In this document: piece by piece, positions 34,886 to 44,072 of the stretch
Layout of the letters: each line of letters begins with the position of its first letter
Numbering within the stretch: position 1 is the stretch's first letter
NCBI GenBank assembly: GCA_029168955.1
Contig: JAPDOI010001158.1
Span: 124,001-188,000, forward strand
Length of the DNA: 64,000 nucleotides
Source: Aplectana chamaeleonis
Taxonomy: Eukaryota; Nematoda; Chromadorea; Rhabditida; Cosmocercidae
Direction: 5' to 3'
Translations under genes and position numbers: made by a program
Notes under the pieces: generated by a model
The model's database searches: none
What the model saw: the letters and a program-made list of their open reading frames with translations, nothing else
Told to the model about the DNA's origin: nothing

Positions 34886-35317
34886 TCATTCCGGATCAAA
34901 TCCGTAGACGTCTAGTCCGCGTCTTTTCAGAGCTTGACGTAGGTCACTGATTTGGATAGTCTTTCTTCCTGCGTGTTCACAGAACTGCACAGCATCGTAG
35001 GTGATGCCATCAAGGAAGTGCTTCAGCCATTCTACAGTTTCCACGTAGACGTCGTGGTGGAGGCGAGTCACACCAGCACCAGCTGCCAGTCTTCGTATGG
35101 CATATAGGGGCATGTCACGGTGGTTTGGCGGACGTTTCGTTCTCTTCTTCGCCATCTTCTTGGGTAGAGCGGTTGGTTTTGGTGGCACGATCACCACCGG
35201 CTTCCGAGTTCTGCGACTTCTTCGGAGGCTTGGGTCTGCGTCCTCCTCAGATGTTTGGGAGGGCTCACGGTGGGTATTTCGGGTTGGGGGCGTCGTTGTC
35301 GCACGCATGATAGCCAT
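34886..35317 (-). CDS. Divergent histone H4-like protein with long novel N-terminal tail
   Basis: Complete single-exon frame of 143 codons. Residues about 72-140 align without gaps to canonical H4 residues 32-100. I count about 34 identities in 70 positions by eye, including AIRRLA, GV.R, the EHA..RKT loop, ALKR and YGF. All three histone-fold helices are present. H4 positions R35, R36, R45, R78, K79 and K91 are retained; R39, R40, K44, R55, K77 and R95 are changed, reducing DNA-contacting charge. Y72 becomes F and Y88 becomes Q, both at the H2B interface. The first 71 residues replace the short GRGKGGKG tail with a Thr/Pro/Glu-rich stretch, then RRSRRTRK (32-39) and KKMAKKRTKR (53-62); no HRK methylation motif aligns. 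The start (ATG 35315-35317) has a good context (GAGATGG); a second ATG at residue 4 is possible. Expected to act in chromatin with an H3 partner. Function, expression and paralogues are unknown; a decaying pseudogene is less likely because the fold is uninterrupted. Confidence 0.85.
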   Translation of the reverse strand: MAIMRATTTPPTRNTHREPSQTSEEDADPSLRRSRRTRKPVVIVPPKPTALPKKMAKKRTKRPPNHRDMPLYAIRRLAAGAGVTRLHHDVYVETVEWLKHFLDGITYDAVQFCEHAGRKTIQISDLRQALKRRGLDVYGFDPE

Positions 35318-35387
35318 CTCCTTGCTTCAGCTGGCTGTTGGCGGAGAGCTGGAGTGCGGAAAATGAAGGATAATCTACTCTTCTTCA

Positions 35388-35396
35388 CTTATATAC
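35388..35396 (-). promoter_or_regulatory. TATA box of the histone-like gene
   Basis: GTATATAAG on the minus strand lies about 71 bases upstream of the start codon, giving an expected 5' leader of about 40-45 bases. A short TATA-driven leader is usual for metazoan histone genes. The same GTATATAAG string occurs in the repeat units at 30342 and 37853. Confidence 0.6.
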
Positions 35397-35609
35397 TTGA
35401 GCGTAAACATAATTTTGATCAAACAGTTTTGCTCCTTGGAATATAAAGGATATCAAGTAATGGATATCAAGTTTTACCCACGAGCTCGGACTGTGCATAA
35501 TTCAAATTGTCTAGTTCGTTGGAACGGTCGGTTGGAGATCCATATGCTTCAACCTCATTGCAATTAGACCATTCTCGGGCCCCGGTCAGAGTTGGTGCTA
35601 TTTGCATCT

Positions 35610-36030
35610 GTAACCCACCGACTCCCCCCAACTCCCCCCAACACCCCCCCCCCCCCCCAACACCCACCCGGTCGATACGTATGATTAAAATGATGGGGTG
35701 AGTTTGAGAAAACCACTCGGTGTATCCAACTAGATATGACGATGATTACGTGGCCAACAGGATTACACCTGTTCAGAGAAATAGTGAAGGAGAGTATAGT
35801 GAAGAAACGGAGGTAGCAGTGTGGACAGCTTTCTATTGATACGCAATGTTTTATCATCGGCCCGCCCACTCGGTGATTTTCTCATCCGCCGTCATCCACG
35901 TATAGCATGGATGTCGACCGCGTCGGATACACCGAGCGATTTTCTCAATTCACTCCATCATTTCAATCATACGTATCGACCGAGTGGGTGTTGGGGGGTG
36001 TTGGAGGGATACACCGGGTGATTTTTGCAT
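35610..36030. mobile_element. Foldback MITE upstream of the histone-like gene
   Basis: The left arm (CCAACACCCACCCGGTCGAT, ACGTATGATTAAAATGATGG, CGGTGTATCC, to about 35737) is mirrored at 35925-36012. The left arm includes a run of 15 C (35644-35658) matched by shorter G runs on the right. Fragments with GTCGATACGTATG also occur near 14200 and 20860. It starts about 290 bases upstream of the start codon and could contain regulatory DNA for that gene. Confidence 0.75.
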
Positions 36031-36823
36031 CCCTTTTCCAATGCATTCTGTGTGTATCGACCGGGCTGGATACGTCGGCTCATCCAACTATGACCGGATC
36101 CTCGCTCAACTCATGGTGAGCGCGTGGCATTGAGTTTCGTGCTTAATGATCTTCACCCGTCTGAAGACGTATACGTTTCTATCTCCTCGACTACACCGGC
36201 GAATTTATGAGTTTTCAGAAAGAATCGAGAATTGGTGGATGCATTGTCATCTGCAACGACTTTCTCTCATTTTGCGATGTGTTTCTAACAAGGGAACTAC
36301 GCTGTTTAGTCAGCCTGGCCATTCCGGATGGCATGTACTTTCCTGGAACCGTTTTTTGGCGTAGATTACGACTGTTCTCTTTTCAGCTGTCCAAAACCAC
36401 TCTGAAAAAATTATACGCGTTTTTTTAAAGCCTGGCGGCATGGTAAGGATACCCGACTATGAAATTTTCAAGGTGTTTTGAAAAAAATCCGGATTCGGCA
36501 AAAAACTTGTATGTGGGGGTAATCCAGAACCTAGACTCCTTTTGTCGGAATTCCGAGGTTCACTGTAGGTTGCGGTAGAGACCATGCCAACTAGGGGGCG
36601 AGACCTACCCTAGTTTGTCTTTAAAAAATCGACAAATGGACATTAAAATCGTATTCACCACCCCTATTACCACCAAACCCCGGATTAACCACTAACATTT
36701 TCCTCTTGTTAAATTGTCCAAATGCCGTTTCTACCTAAATCCGTCGTACTCAATGGACAACTCACCACCTACCACTTCGCTACTTCAACTACTGTCAAAG
36801 TACACATAAAAGAATGACATATA
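36031..36823. other. Intergenic, degraded dispersed repeat
   Basis: No gene. Phrases such as GTGGGGGTAATCCAGA and TTCACTGTAGGTTGCGGTAG near 36510-36570 belong to the degraded AATAACCCC family. Confidence 0.35.
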
Positions 36824-37312
36824 GTCTACAGCAATGGAAGTAGGACCTGTTGAGGTGGCGAACTCGTCCTAACATACGGTAGTTTGTTGGTGGTATCACT
36901 CATTTTCCCGATACAATTGTGATAGATCGGTGAGTCTGTGTTTTCACCAATATGACTACATCTGAGGAAGCAATGAAAACAGGTGAAAATGTGAGAAGGG
37001 AAGCAAAAACTCACCGACCAATGTCAGTTATTTCGAAAAAATGAGTGATAACACAATCAGACTACAGTATGTTACACCTCATTCATACTTTTGCGATAGC
37101 TGCAAATGCCGCGGATTATCAGCAGAAAAATGAGAATTTAGATGTCTGATACCATTATCAGACACCTGATTTCACATTTTAGAGCAGTATCAGACATCTG
37201 GTTTCTTATTTTTCCACTGATAATCGCGGAATTTGCCGCTATCGCAAAAGTATGAATGAGGTGTTAGGGAGAGTCCGCCACCTCACCAGATCCTACTTCC
37301 ATTGCTGTAGAC
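36824..37312. mobile_element. MITE with GTCTACAGCAATG ends, right-arm copy, interrupted
   Basis: Same element as 30891-31189 but 489 bp long, because a 189-bp element plus a 3-bp duplication lies within it (37075-37266). Ends: GTCTACAGCAATGGAAGTAG and CTACTTCCATTGCTGTAGAC. Confidence 0.88.
37075..37263. mobile_element. Nested palindromic MITE with TTA duplication
   Basis: The element runs CACCTCATTCATACTTTTGC to GCAAAAGTATGAATGAGGTG, with arms of about 48 bases. TTA lies on both sides (37072-37074 and 37264-37266). The uninterrupted left-arm copy of the host MITE has only one equivalent of the target, so the insertion and its 3-bp duplication can be read directly. This is a PIF/Harbinger signature. 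Inside, ATGTCTGATA and TATCAGACAT form further dyads. Confidence 0.9.
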
Positions 37313-37342
37313 TTATATTTAAAAAAAGGATTCCATCTTTCA

Positions 37343-37505
37343 TTAAAGGCAGAGTTCGCGATAAAAACGACTTCTGAGCTCTTTTCCTGTAGATTTCGTC
37401 ATCAAAAAGTAAAAATAAGCGGAAAACCCCGGAAATCGAAAAACGGTCAGAAACAAAGTATAACACCTGATTACAGGTGTCGGCCGGCCCCCCAATTAAC
37501 GCGGA
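37343..37505 (+). repeat. MITE end shared with 8452-8630
   Basis: From ATTAAAGGCAGAGTTCGCGA to AATTAACGCGG, it matches the fragment near 8.5 kb and, inverted, 30700-30860 in the left arm. It borders the TATA-bearing unit. Confidence 0.65.
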
Positions 37506-38030
37506 AATGTTCTTGGAACGCACCCCTGACCATGGAAAGGCCTTTTGCCCTCCCACACCGTCGTGGGAACATTCTTGGAACGCACCCCTGGAGAGGTGCG
37601 GGAATGTCGCGGTCCACGGCAGGGAAAGTCCAGCCCCGTTTCGAACAAGGGCGTAACCTTCGCCGAGGTCTGCGATGAGGAGCCACCCTCCCTGCGGAGC
37701 GAGGCAAAAAACGCGCCCCCCCTCTCCGGCTGTGAGGATATTCCCTATCCCCCCAGCGTCCAAAGATATGCTGGCTTTCAGAGAGTGACTCGAAGTCACC
37801 TTCCACTGCCGGAATGAGAATGCCGAATGAGGGGTCGAGGGAGATGAGGCACCTTATATACCGACTGCGCATAAGAGAAACACATTAGGACATGATCAAT
37901 CGCTTTACCATTCTTTTCATGTCTGCCATTGCAGCCGTGCCTGCGGTCAAATGAGATGTGAGTGAGTGAGACGAGGAGGTGCAAGCGTTCAACTGCCGGT
38001 GCGCCCCGGAATCACCCCCATCGGGAACAA
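37490..38030 (-). repeat. TATA-bearing repeat unit, copy 4
   Basis: Arm counterpart of copy 1. On the minus strand the TATA is TATATAAGG (37852-37860). The CCGCGG-rich upstream tract of copy 1 is deleted here, with the break next to GATTGTTCCCGA. Confidence 0.78.
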
Positions 38031-39164
38031 TCTATCAATGATTATCCATCTCCCATTATCATTACCTCATAAGTGCTGCCCCGGGTGCGTGGTTGTCGCT
38101 CGGTTTACGGCTGGGAAAGCTCCCGAGTTCAACCCTACTTGGGACGCGGGGGACTCAGGATAGAAAAGAAATATGTTCTTCTAGAAACTATATCGCTATC
38201 AGGCATCTGATAGCGATAGAGTTTCTCATTATCATGCATGCAACCCCCACCCCCTCTCCCCAACTTTCGTACCCATACTGGGAGAAGCGCGAAAGTTTTC
38301 TTGTGGATCTTGTTGTACCAATGGAATTTAAAAAGTGGAGCAGCGCATGTTTTCAGAAAATTAAAGGCAGCAGACACGCTCAAAAAGGTAAAAGGGATAA
38401 CTGCGTTACTGGGGTCGTATGGCCCCCAGCAGAACGTTAGAAGCGTCAAAACGTGCCGAAACTACTAAATTTGAGCAACGCAGGTTGAAAAATTTACACA
38501 ACCCCGCCCATTAGCTTTGACAACACCGCCCTCAACTACAAACCCGTAAAAGTTGATTGTGCGAATACTGTCACATTGGCTGGTTTTCGATGCTTTCATC
38601 GAGGTGAGCGTTCTAGTGAAGGCTGTAAGGGACTATCGGCTTCGCGATCTCCACAGCTTTGTCGCTAATAATAGTTGCTACAACGGAGCGCAGGGTAACT
38701 CGTCCACTTTCACCGGACAACAAGACAGCTGTTCTCCCTCTATTTGCATACAGTTTTCGTTGGTTTTTTCGTGAAGAACTCCCCACAACCAGCTCCAAAC
38801 TTTCGATTTATGTCGTAAAATCGATATTATTTTTTAGGGACCTTCAAGGGACCTTTCTCCTTTTTTTCTGATCTTTCTTCTTAGATTGGAGCGTCTTTTT
38901 CTCATGACATTCAAAGTTAACATTACTTTGGCTAACAAGGAATTATGCACTGAACTGGGAGAAAATCTTCAGAAAAGTAAAGGGAAAATGAAAGACATCA
39001 TGGATAAATCCATGGCGAAAATTAGAGAAAAGGCGATTTCTGAAATAACCTATGTACACTTGGTAACAGAGGATATGTACATGTGGCGAACCGTGGCAGA
39101 GTTAACTCGTTGCTATGTTCGGTAGCAAGAACTACAGTACCGTCAGTATCCTCCACCAAGGACA

Positions 39165-39375
39165 TAGCAAGGAGTATGAAATGCATAATCCTACTTAGAA
39201 TATATTTCAAAGCTTCCTATGTTTTATTTGACACATCCGTCATGACATGCTTTGCACGGGAAAATCCAAAAAATTTAAAAAATTGTGCTGAAAATACGTT
39301 TTTTCTAGAATAAAGGTTGACAATTTCCATAAAAGTCTATTTTTTTATACACCGTTAGAATCCTCTCGTTGATAG
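39165..39375 (-). repeat. Inverted copy of 26860-27080
   Basis: Reverse complement shares GAGAGGATTCTAACGG, ACTTTTATG, TCTAGAAAAAACGTATTTTC, ACGGATGTGT and ATATTCTAAGTAG in order with 26860-27080. It marks the start of another GTACTGCGCAT-family repeat containing the minisatellite below. Confidence 0.75.
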
Positions 39376-39470
39376 TAAACCAAAATAACTCCTCGGACAA
39401 AGTGAAAACCTGACCGCGCGCAAATTTCGGACCGCCACCGGTATGGGCGTTGGTCAAACCGGTTTCCGCT

Positions 39471-39880
39471 CGCGGTCAGTTCGCAAGCTCCCGCGGTCAG
39501 TCCGCGAGGTCCCGCGGTCAGTACGCGAGCTCACGCGGTCAGTCCGCGAACTCCCGCCGTCAGCCCGTGAGCTCCCGCCCTCAGTCCGTGAGCTCCCGCC
39601 GTCAGTCCGTGAGCTCCCGCGGTCAGTCCGCGAGCTCCCGCGGCCAGTACGCAAGCTCACGCGGTCAGTCCGCGAGCTCCCGCCGTCAGTCCGTGAGCTC
39701 CCGCGGTCAGTCCGTGAGCTCCCGCCGTCAGTCGGTGAGCTCCCGCGGTCAGTACGCGAACTCCCGCGGTCGGTCCAGAAAGCACCGCTGTCAGTCCGGA
39801 ATGCCTCGCGGTGGGTCCGAATTTAAACACGGTCAGCCCGCTAGCTCCCGCGGTCGGTCGAAAGGACCCCACCGTCAATG
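39471..39880 (+). repeat. 21-bp minisatellite (CCGCGGTCAGTCCGCGAGCTC)
   Basis: Some 16-19 consecutive units of GGTCAGTCCGCGAGCTCCCGC vary at a few positions (CCGCGG/CCGCCG, CGCGAG/CGTGAG). Because 21 is a multiple of three, all frames stay open. Apparent proteins of repeating SVRELPR or SSRGQSA type, and their minus-strand counterparts, are artefacts of the array. Confidence 0.9.
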
Positions 39881-41344
39881 CTGAAGGTCACGCGGTTGGC
39901 GCACAAGTTCGTGTGGTTGATCAAGGTTTATCCACGGTCGGTCCGCAGGCTCCCGCGATTTATAGTGATTGATACACTGTCAGATCAGAAGCTCCCCCAC
40001 GTCTCCGTGATTATTCCTGTCGTTTCCGCGTTTGGCTTACAAGCAGACGTATCCCTGAGAAGTCCGGGTCTCTGCGTGTCTGCATGTGGCGTGCAGTCTA
40101 CGGCAGAAAATACCTATATGACGGACCACTCCTCGTCGACCACCATATGTAAACAGCCACGCAGAGAAGAAAAAGAAAGATGGAGAGAAAGAAATCAGTA
40201 ATGATCATGGCATGGTGTGATAATGCAGACTACAGATGGGGGCTGGTTCATCTTCAACAAATCATTGGTGTCTCACGACTTCAAATCCACCGTGACAACA
40301 CCCATGAAATGTCAAAATGACGCAACCGTGTTGTATTTCAACTTGAGGGGTAGGGGAGGATGAGAGTCAAGAAATTATGTACATCACATCAAAACTCACC
40401 TAGATTTTAACGAGTAAACATAAATATATACAGCACGGCTAGTCGAAAAAAAATCAAAAGTTTCTATTGTGATAGAAAGCGCTCTGTTTCAAAATGCACA
40501 GATTTCTGGCCAATGTGCAGACTTCATTGTGATAAGGACTGTAAGCTCAAAGTTATCAAAAGCAAAGCGAAAAAAAAAACAGAAGAAGTCTTGCCAACGT
40601 CTCAAAAAGTTCATTCATGCGACGATTCAGGATCCATATAGAGTTCTGAGGGCTGCGAGTTCCAGCAATAATAGGGAATAAAGTGCAGCTAAAAGCTTCG
40701 TAGACTCTGTTACAGTTCAAGTTAACTCCTGTTTCCGTTTATCACACCGCGGAGCGGTGGCTTTTTCGTCGGAACCTTTATCACTAGTTATACCTCACCG
40801 AGGCTCACCGCTACGCTGGTGGTAATCAAAATCTACAGGTCACTACGGATGTACCAAAGCTTAGTTGCTCTTTATACCCTATCATTGTCGCAACTCGGCT
40901 CCCAGAACTTTATATGAGAATTTATACTTTGTAACGCGTCAAAAACCTATTTCGTAGCCCAGCACGGGTTTTAATTTTTATTTTTTGTAGCTTTTTTCAA
41001 CAGCGTCCGGAACATAATGTTTTGGCGTCAATTTGCAGTTTGCTCGAAATGGAGATTTTTTGTTCTGGATAATTTTTGATCGATTCATTCTTCATCTATT
41101 TCAGGTCCATAAAATTAGCATCGAAAAAAAACTTTATTGACCCGATAATTATTAAAATATGAAGTGCATAAAAAACAATCGCGCTATCTCAAGGAGAAAA
41201 TTACTTCCTTCTGAGCGACCGGGACACGGGACGATGACATTTTTGGAACACTGTGCGCAATTTCAAAAAACGCGGTTGTGAGATGTGAGAAGACCACGGG
41301 CATTTTGAATATTAACAATTAATGGAAAAATTAGTGCTATTAAT
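39881..41344. other. Intergenic, no gene recognised
   Basis: Around 40745-40835 are small dyads (ACCGCGGAGCGGT and ACCGCTACGCTGGTGG). Otherwise there is AT-rich sequence with no supported feature. Confidence 0.35.
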
Positions 41345-42180
41345 AAGGGCTCTGCAGAGTTGCAGCGACAGGTGGCACGCCGCCGAGCGAGAGGTTTGGG
41401 GTGGTAACATAGCTTCGTTGGGTGGAGCCATGTACTCCACCAACCTTCACCCCTGTGCAGGTGAAGTGAGGAACCTTCACCATTGGGAAAACCGGTGACA
41501 ACCGGTGAAACGCCCCGAAAAAGAATGAAAGCGACTCAACACTCATGTAAGATTGGGTGGGTGTCACTGCCGGTTTTTCGGCCATAACTTTTTTACCCTG
41601 AAAGATAGCCCTTTGGTGAACGTTGTTTTCGGATTCCCCATAAAATTCTACGTCGACAGGTGTTTCAAGTTTGGGAAAAGATTCTCTCGATCCTTCAGCT
41701 TAAAGACACAGACCAACCTCAGAATCGAATTTTCGTTTTCCTGCCTACCTTAGAGGAAATTTCACGCTGATCACAAAGATGTGTCCAGGATCGCTGAGAA
41801 CCCAGTACGAACGGAGTTATAGCCCCTCAAACATTTTGATTTTGAACGACGAGAAGGTCGCGGATGAGTTGTCTCGAGCCTGTTTTTTCTCGTTCTTAGC
41901 AGCCATCTTTCTGAACCAGGCCACAATAATAAGCCAGACCGAAAACAAAAGAAAGAACATAGATTTTGAACAAAATCAATCGCGCTTCTCTTCCATACTG
42001 AGATCGGAAGCTTGTCGGTGGGCGTCACCTATTTATTCTTTCAAGGAAGCGTGGTCGGCTTTTCCCTCGCCTTTTCTCGCTTATTTGGGCGAATTGAGAT
42101 TTCGCGCTTGGCAGGGTTACTATACATGGCGATCGGAATTTAATACCAAAAATTACCCTTTAGGTTGGACAGTGCTTTTA

Positions 42181-42610
42181 ATTCATTTTACGAAACACCG
42201 GTTTTTCGCCTATAACTCTTTAACCGTTGAAGTAGATAGGATTTTGGTGAAGGTTGTTTTTGAAATCTACGTAAAATTCTGCGTCGAATGATATATCGGG
42301 TTCCTAACTTTGCTAGCTCCATAAGCCAGCTAGGTCAGTGGAGCCGAGCTCCATAGTTATCTCCATAGGGTGCTCTCGCCTCTAAGGTGTAAGTAGGAGA
42401 CTCAGAGTTCTCCTGGAGCCTACAACGGGGGCTCGGCTCCACCGACCTGGCTGGCTTATGGAGCAAGCAACATTAGGAACCCGATATATAATTCGACGCA
42501 GAGTTTTACGCAGACTTCAAAAATAACCTTCACCAAAACCACATCTTCAACGGTTAAAGAGTTATAGGCGAAAAACCGGTGTTTCGTAAAACGAATTAGG
42601 CTGAAGGATC
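42181..42610. repeat. Palindrome within the array
   Basis: Sequence from CGAAACACCGGTTTTTCGCC to AGCCAGCTAGGTC-GTGGAG (42181-42350) is mirrored by CGGCTCCACCGACCTGGCTG to GGCGAAAAACCGGTGTTTCG (42430-42595). A centre of about 70 bases separates the arms. Confidence 0.75.
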
Positions 42611-43335
42611 GAGAAAATATTTTTCGAAATTTGAAACACCGCTCGACGCAGAATTCCATCGAGACTCCGAAAACAACCTTGACCAAAGGACTAACTCCAA
42701 CCACAAAAAAGTTATTGACGAAAAAACGATAATTTCAGGCGAAAAAATGCATTTTATAAACTGAAATCGGCTGGTAGAAGGAGAACGAATTTTTCAAAAC
42801 TGAAAACGCTATTCGATGCAGAATTTTATGGGAATTCTGAAAACAACCTTCACCAAAGGGCTATCTTCAAGGTTAAAAAAGTTATGGACGAAAAACTGAA
42901 TGCTCTTGATGAAAGAAACGTTACCTCATAAATTGAAGTCGGCTGAGAGACTGGAAACGGATTTTTCTCAACATATAAACATTATTCGACGCGAAATTCC
43001 ATGGAGACTTTGCAGCTTCGTTCAAAGATTCGTCTTAGAGGGCAAAAATTTTATGAGCAAAGAATTTTTGACTCCAAGACAGCTCGAAGGAATTTTTTCA
43101 TGACTTAGGCACATCATTTTATTAAGAACAGTGATATTCTAAAGAAGGTCATCTAACGAAAAAAAATGTTTCAAAATTAATGATAAAAAAATATTTTTAA
43201 CGCAAAAAAACAGGATTGAGAAAACGTCAAATTTTCAAGTCTTTAGGGAACCTTCACCATTCCCCACTCAAGTATCCTAAACAACCTTCACCTCTCGGAC
43301 CGCTGTCTCCACCCCAACGAACCTATGGGTGGGAA
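42494..43335 (+). repeat. Diverged tandem array, 150-173 bp period, inverted copy at 54243-55110
   Basis: The landmark CGACGCAGAATT-TATGG recurs at 42494, 42644, 42814 and 42987 (spacings 150, 170, 173). Each is followed by AAACAACCTTCACCAAAGG and a GTTATGGACGAAAAAC phrase. The block to 43335 ends CTCCACCCCAACGAACCTAT. All of this reappears inverted at 54243-55110. The period is close to a nucleosome repeat, as in many centromeric satellites, but only a few diverged units are present. Confidence 0.72.
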
Positions 43336-44072
43336 CAGAACCTGACGCAGCGTTGGGCACCAAGGCTTCGCAGAATTGCCGCGATGTCGCCGCCGACCCC
43401 GTTGTTCTCCCGTTGCGTACAACCTCCCTTATTCGACGTCAAAATTTTCTGTAACCTGTTTTCATTGCATTTTGGGTGTTATAAGTGTTTCAGGAATGGC
43501 ACTCTACTTTCCGTCAAAAGTAAACAAAAATAGAGGAAAACAGAGAACTGAACGTAAAAAAAATGTGCTGTTCAGCATATTTTTCCCCGTGACACCGCAA
43601 ACAGACTTCAATTTGTTACGTTCGCAAAGATGTACAGCTATGTAGAAAGATCACATTAGAATAAAAATAGAGAACCTATAAGACATTGAGACTGTAAAAA
43701 ATCTGGGAAACTATACATTTTTCGAACATGCTCCAGTATTTTTTTTTTCGTTTTCAATGAAATAGGCAGAATGTGGTGAGGCGATCGAATGCACGAAATA
43801 ACGGAGAAAAAGAAATCGAATCGATCGATCAACTGCGGCACTTCTCGCCGATGGCGGAAATGGTCCTGACCATTTCTTGCCGCTGTTCGCTGGCGGCGTC
43901 GCTGCGGACATCGCTCGTGTCGCGGTGGCGAATACACTTTGCGAGGTCACCATCCCGCCAGCCTCGCACGACACGTCGCCGGTGTCGCCCGCTGCGTGGA
44001 GCCCCCCCCCCCATTGCTCATCATTGTCCTGTCGCTGCGAATCTCGCCGCGGTGCCACTCTGCAGAGCCCTT

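Larger units (their letters stand above)
36825..39053 (-). repeat. Right arm of the large inverted duplication
   Basis: Inverted partner of 28931-31188. It ends at AAATAACCTAT (39053), where similarity to the left arm stops abruptly. Frames crossing 38886-39125 (+) and 28925-29134 (-) encode similar 60-70 residue peptides in both arms. These follow from duplication and are not by themselves evidence for a gene. Confidence 0.9.
41345..44072. mobile_element. Candidate 2.7-kb element with satellite-like interior
   Basis: The left end AAGGGCTCTGCAGAGT, followed by GCAGCGACAGG and GGCACGCCGCC, is mirrored at the right end (CCTGTCGCTGCG, ACTCTGCAGAGCCCTT). Between them lie the tandem array and a GC-rich block near 43830-44060. 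No duplication was found and no transposase is visible. The assignment as one element rests on the 16-bp matching ends. Confidence 0.45.

Noticed and set aside
35191..35388. Alternative 65-codon frame overlapping the H4-like start on the same strand
   Set aside because: It is a shadow frame of the H4-like coding sequence; its ATG lies upstream near the expected leader and it lacks any motif.
37141..37200. CRISPR-like short palindromic repeats (ATGTCTGATA)
   Set aside because: They are internal dyads of a single palindromic transposon; there is no regular repeat-spacer array and the DNA is eukaryotic.
28925..39125. Paired peptides from 28925-29134 (-) and 38886-39125 (+) that look alike
   Set aside because: Similarity follows from the inverted duplication of the DNA. 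Without a third, independent homologue it is not evidence of a conserved protein.
39443..39884. 127- and 144-codon frames encoding SVRELPR / SSRGQSA repeats
   Set aside because: They are the two open frames of a 21-bp minisatellite; the array is also open on the other strand.
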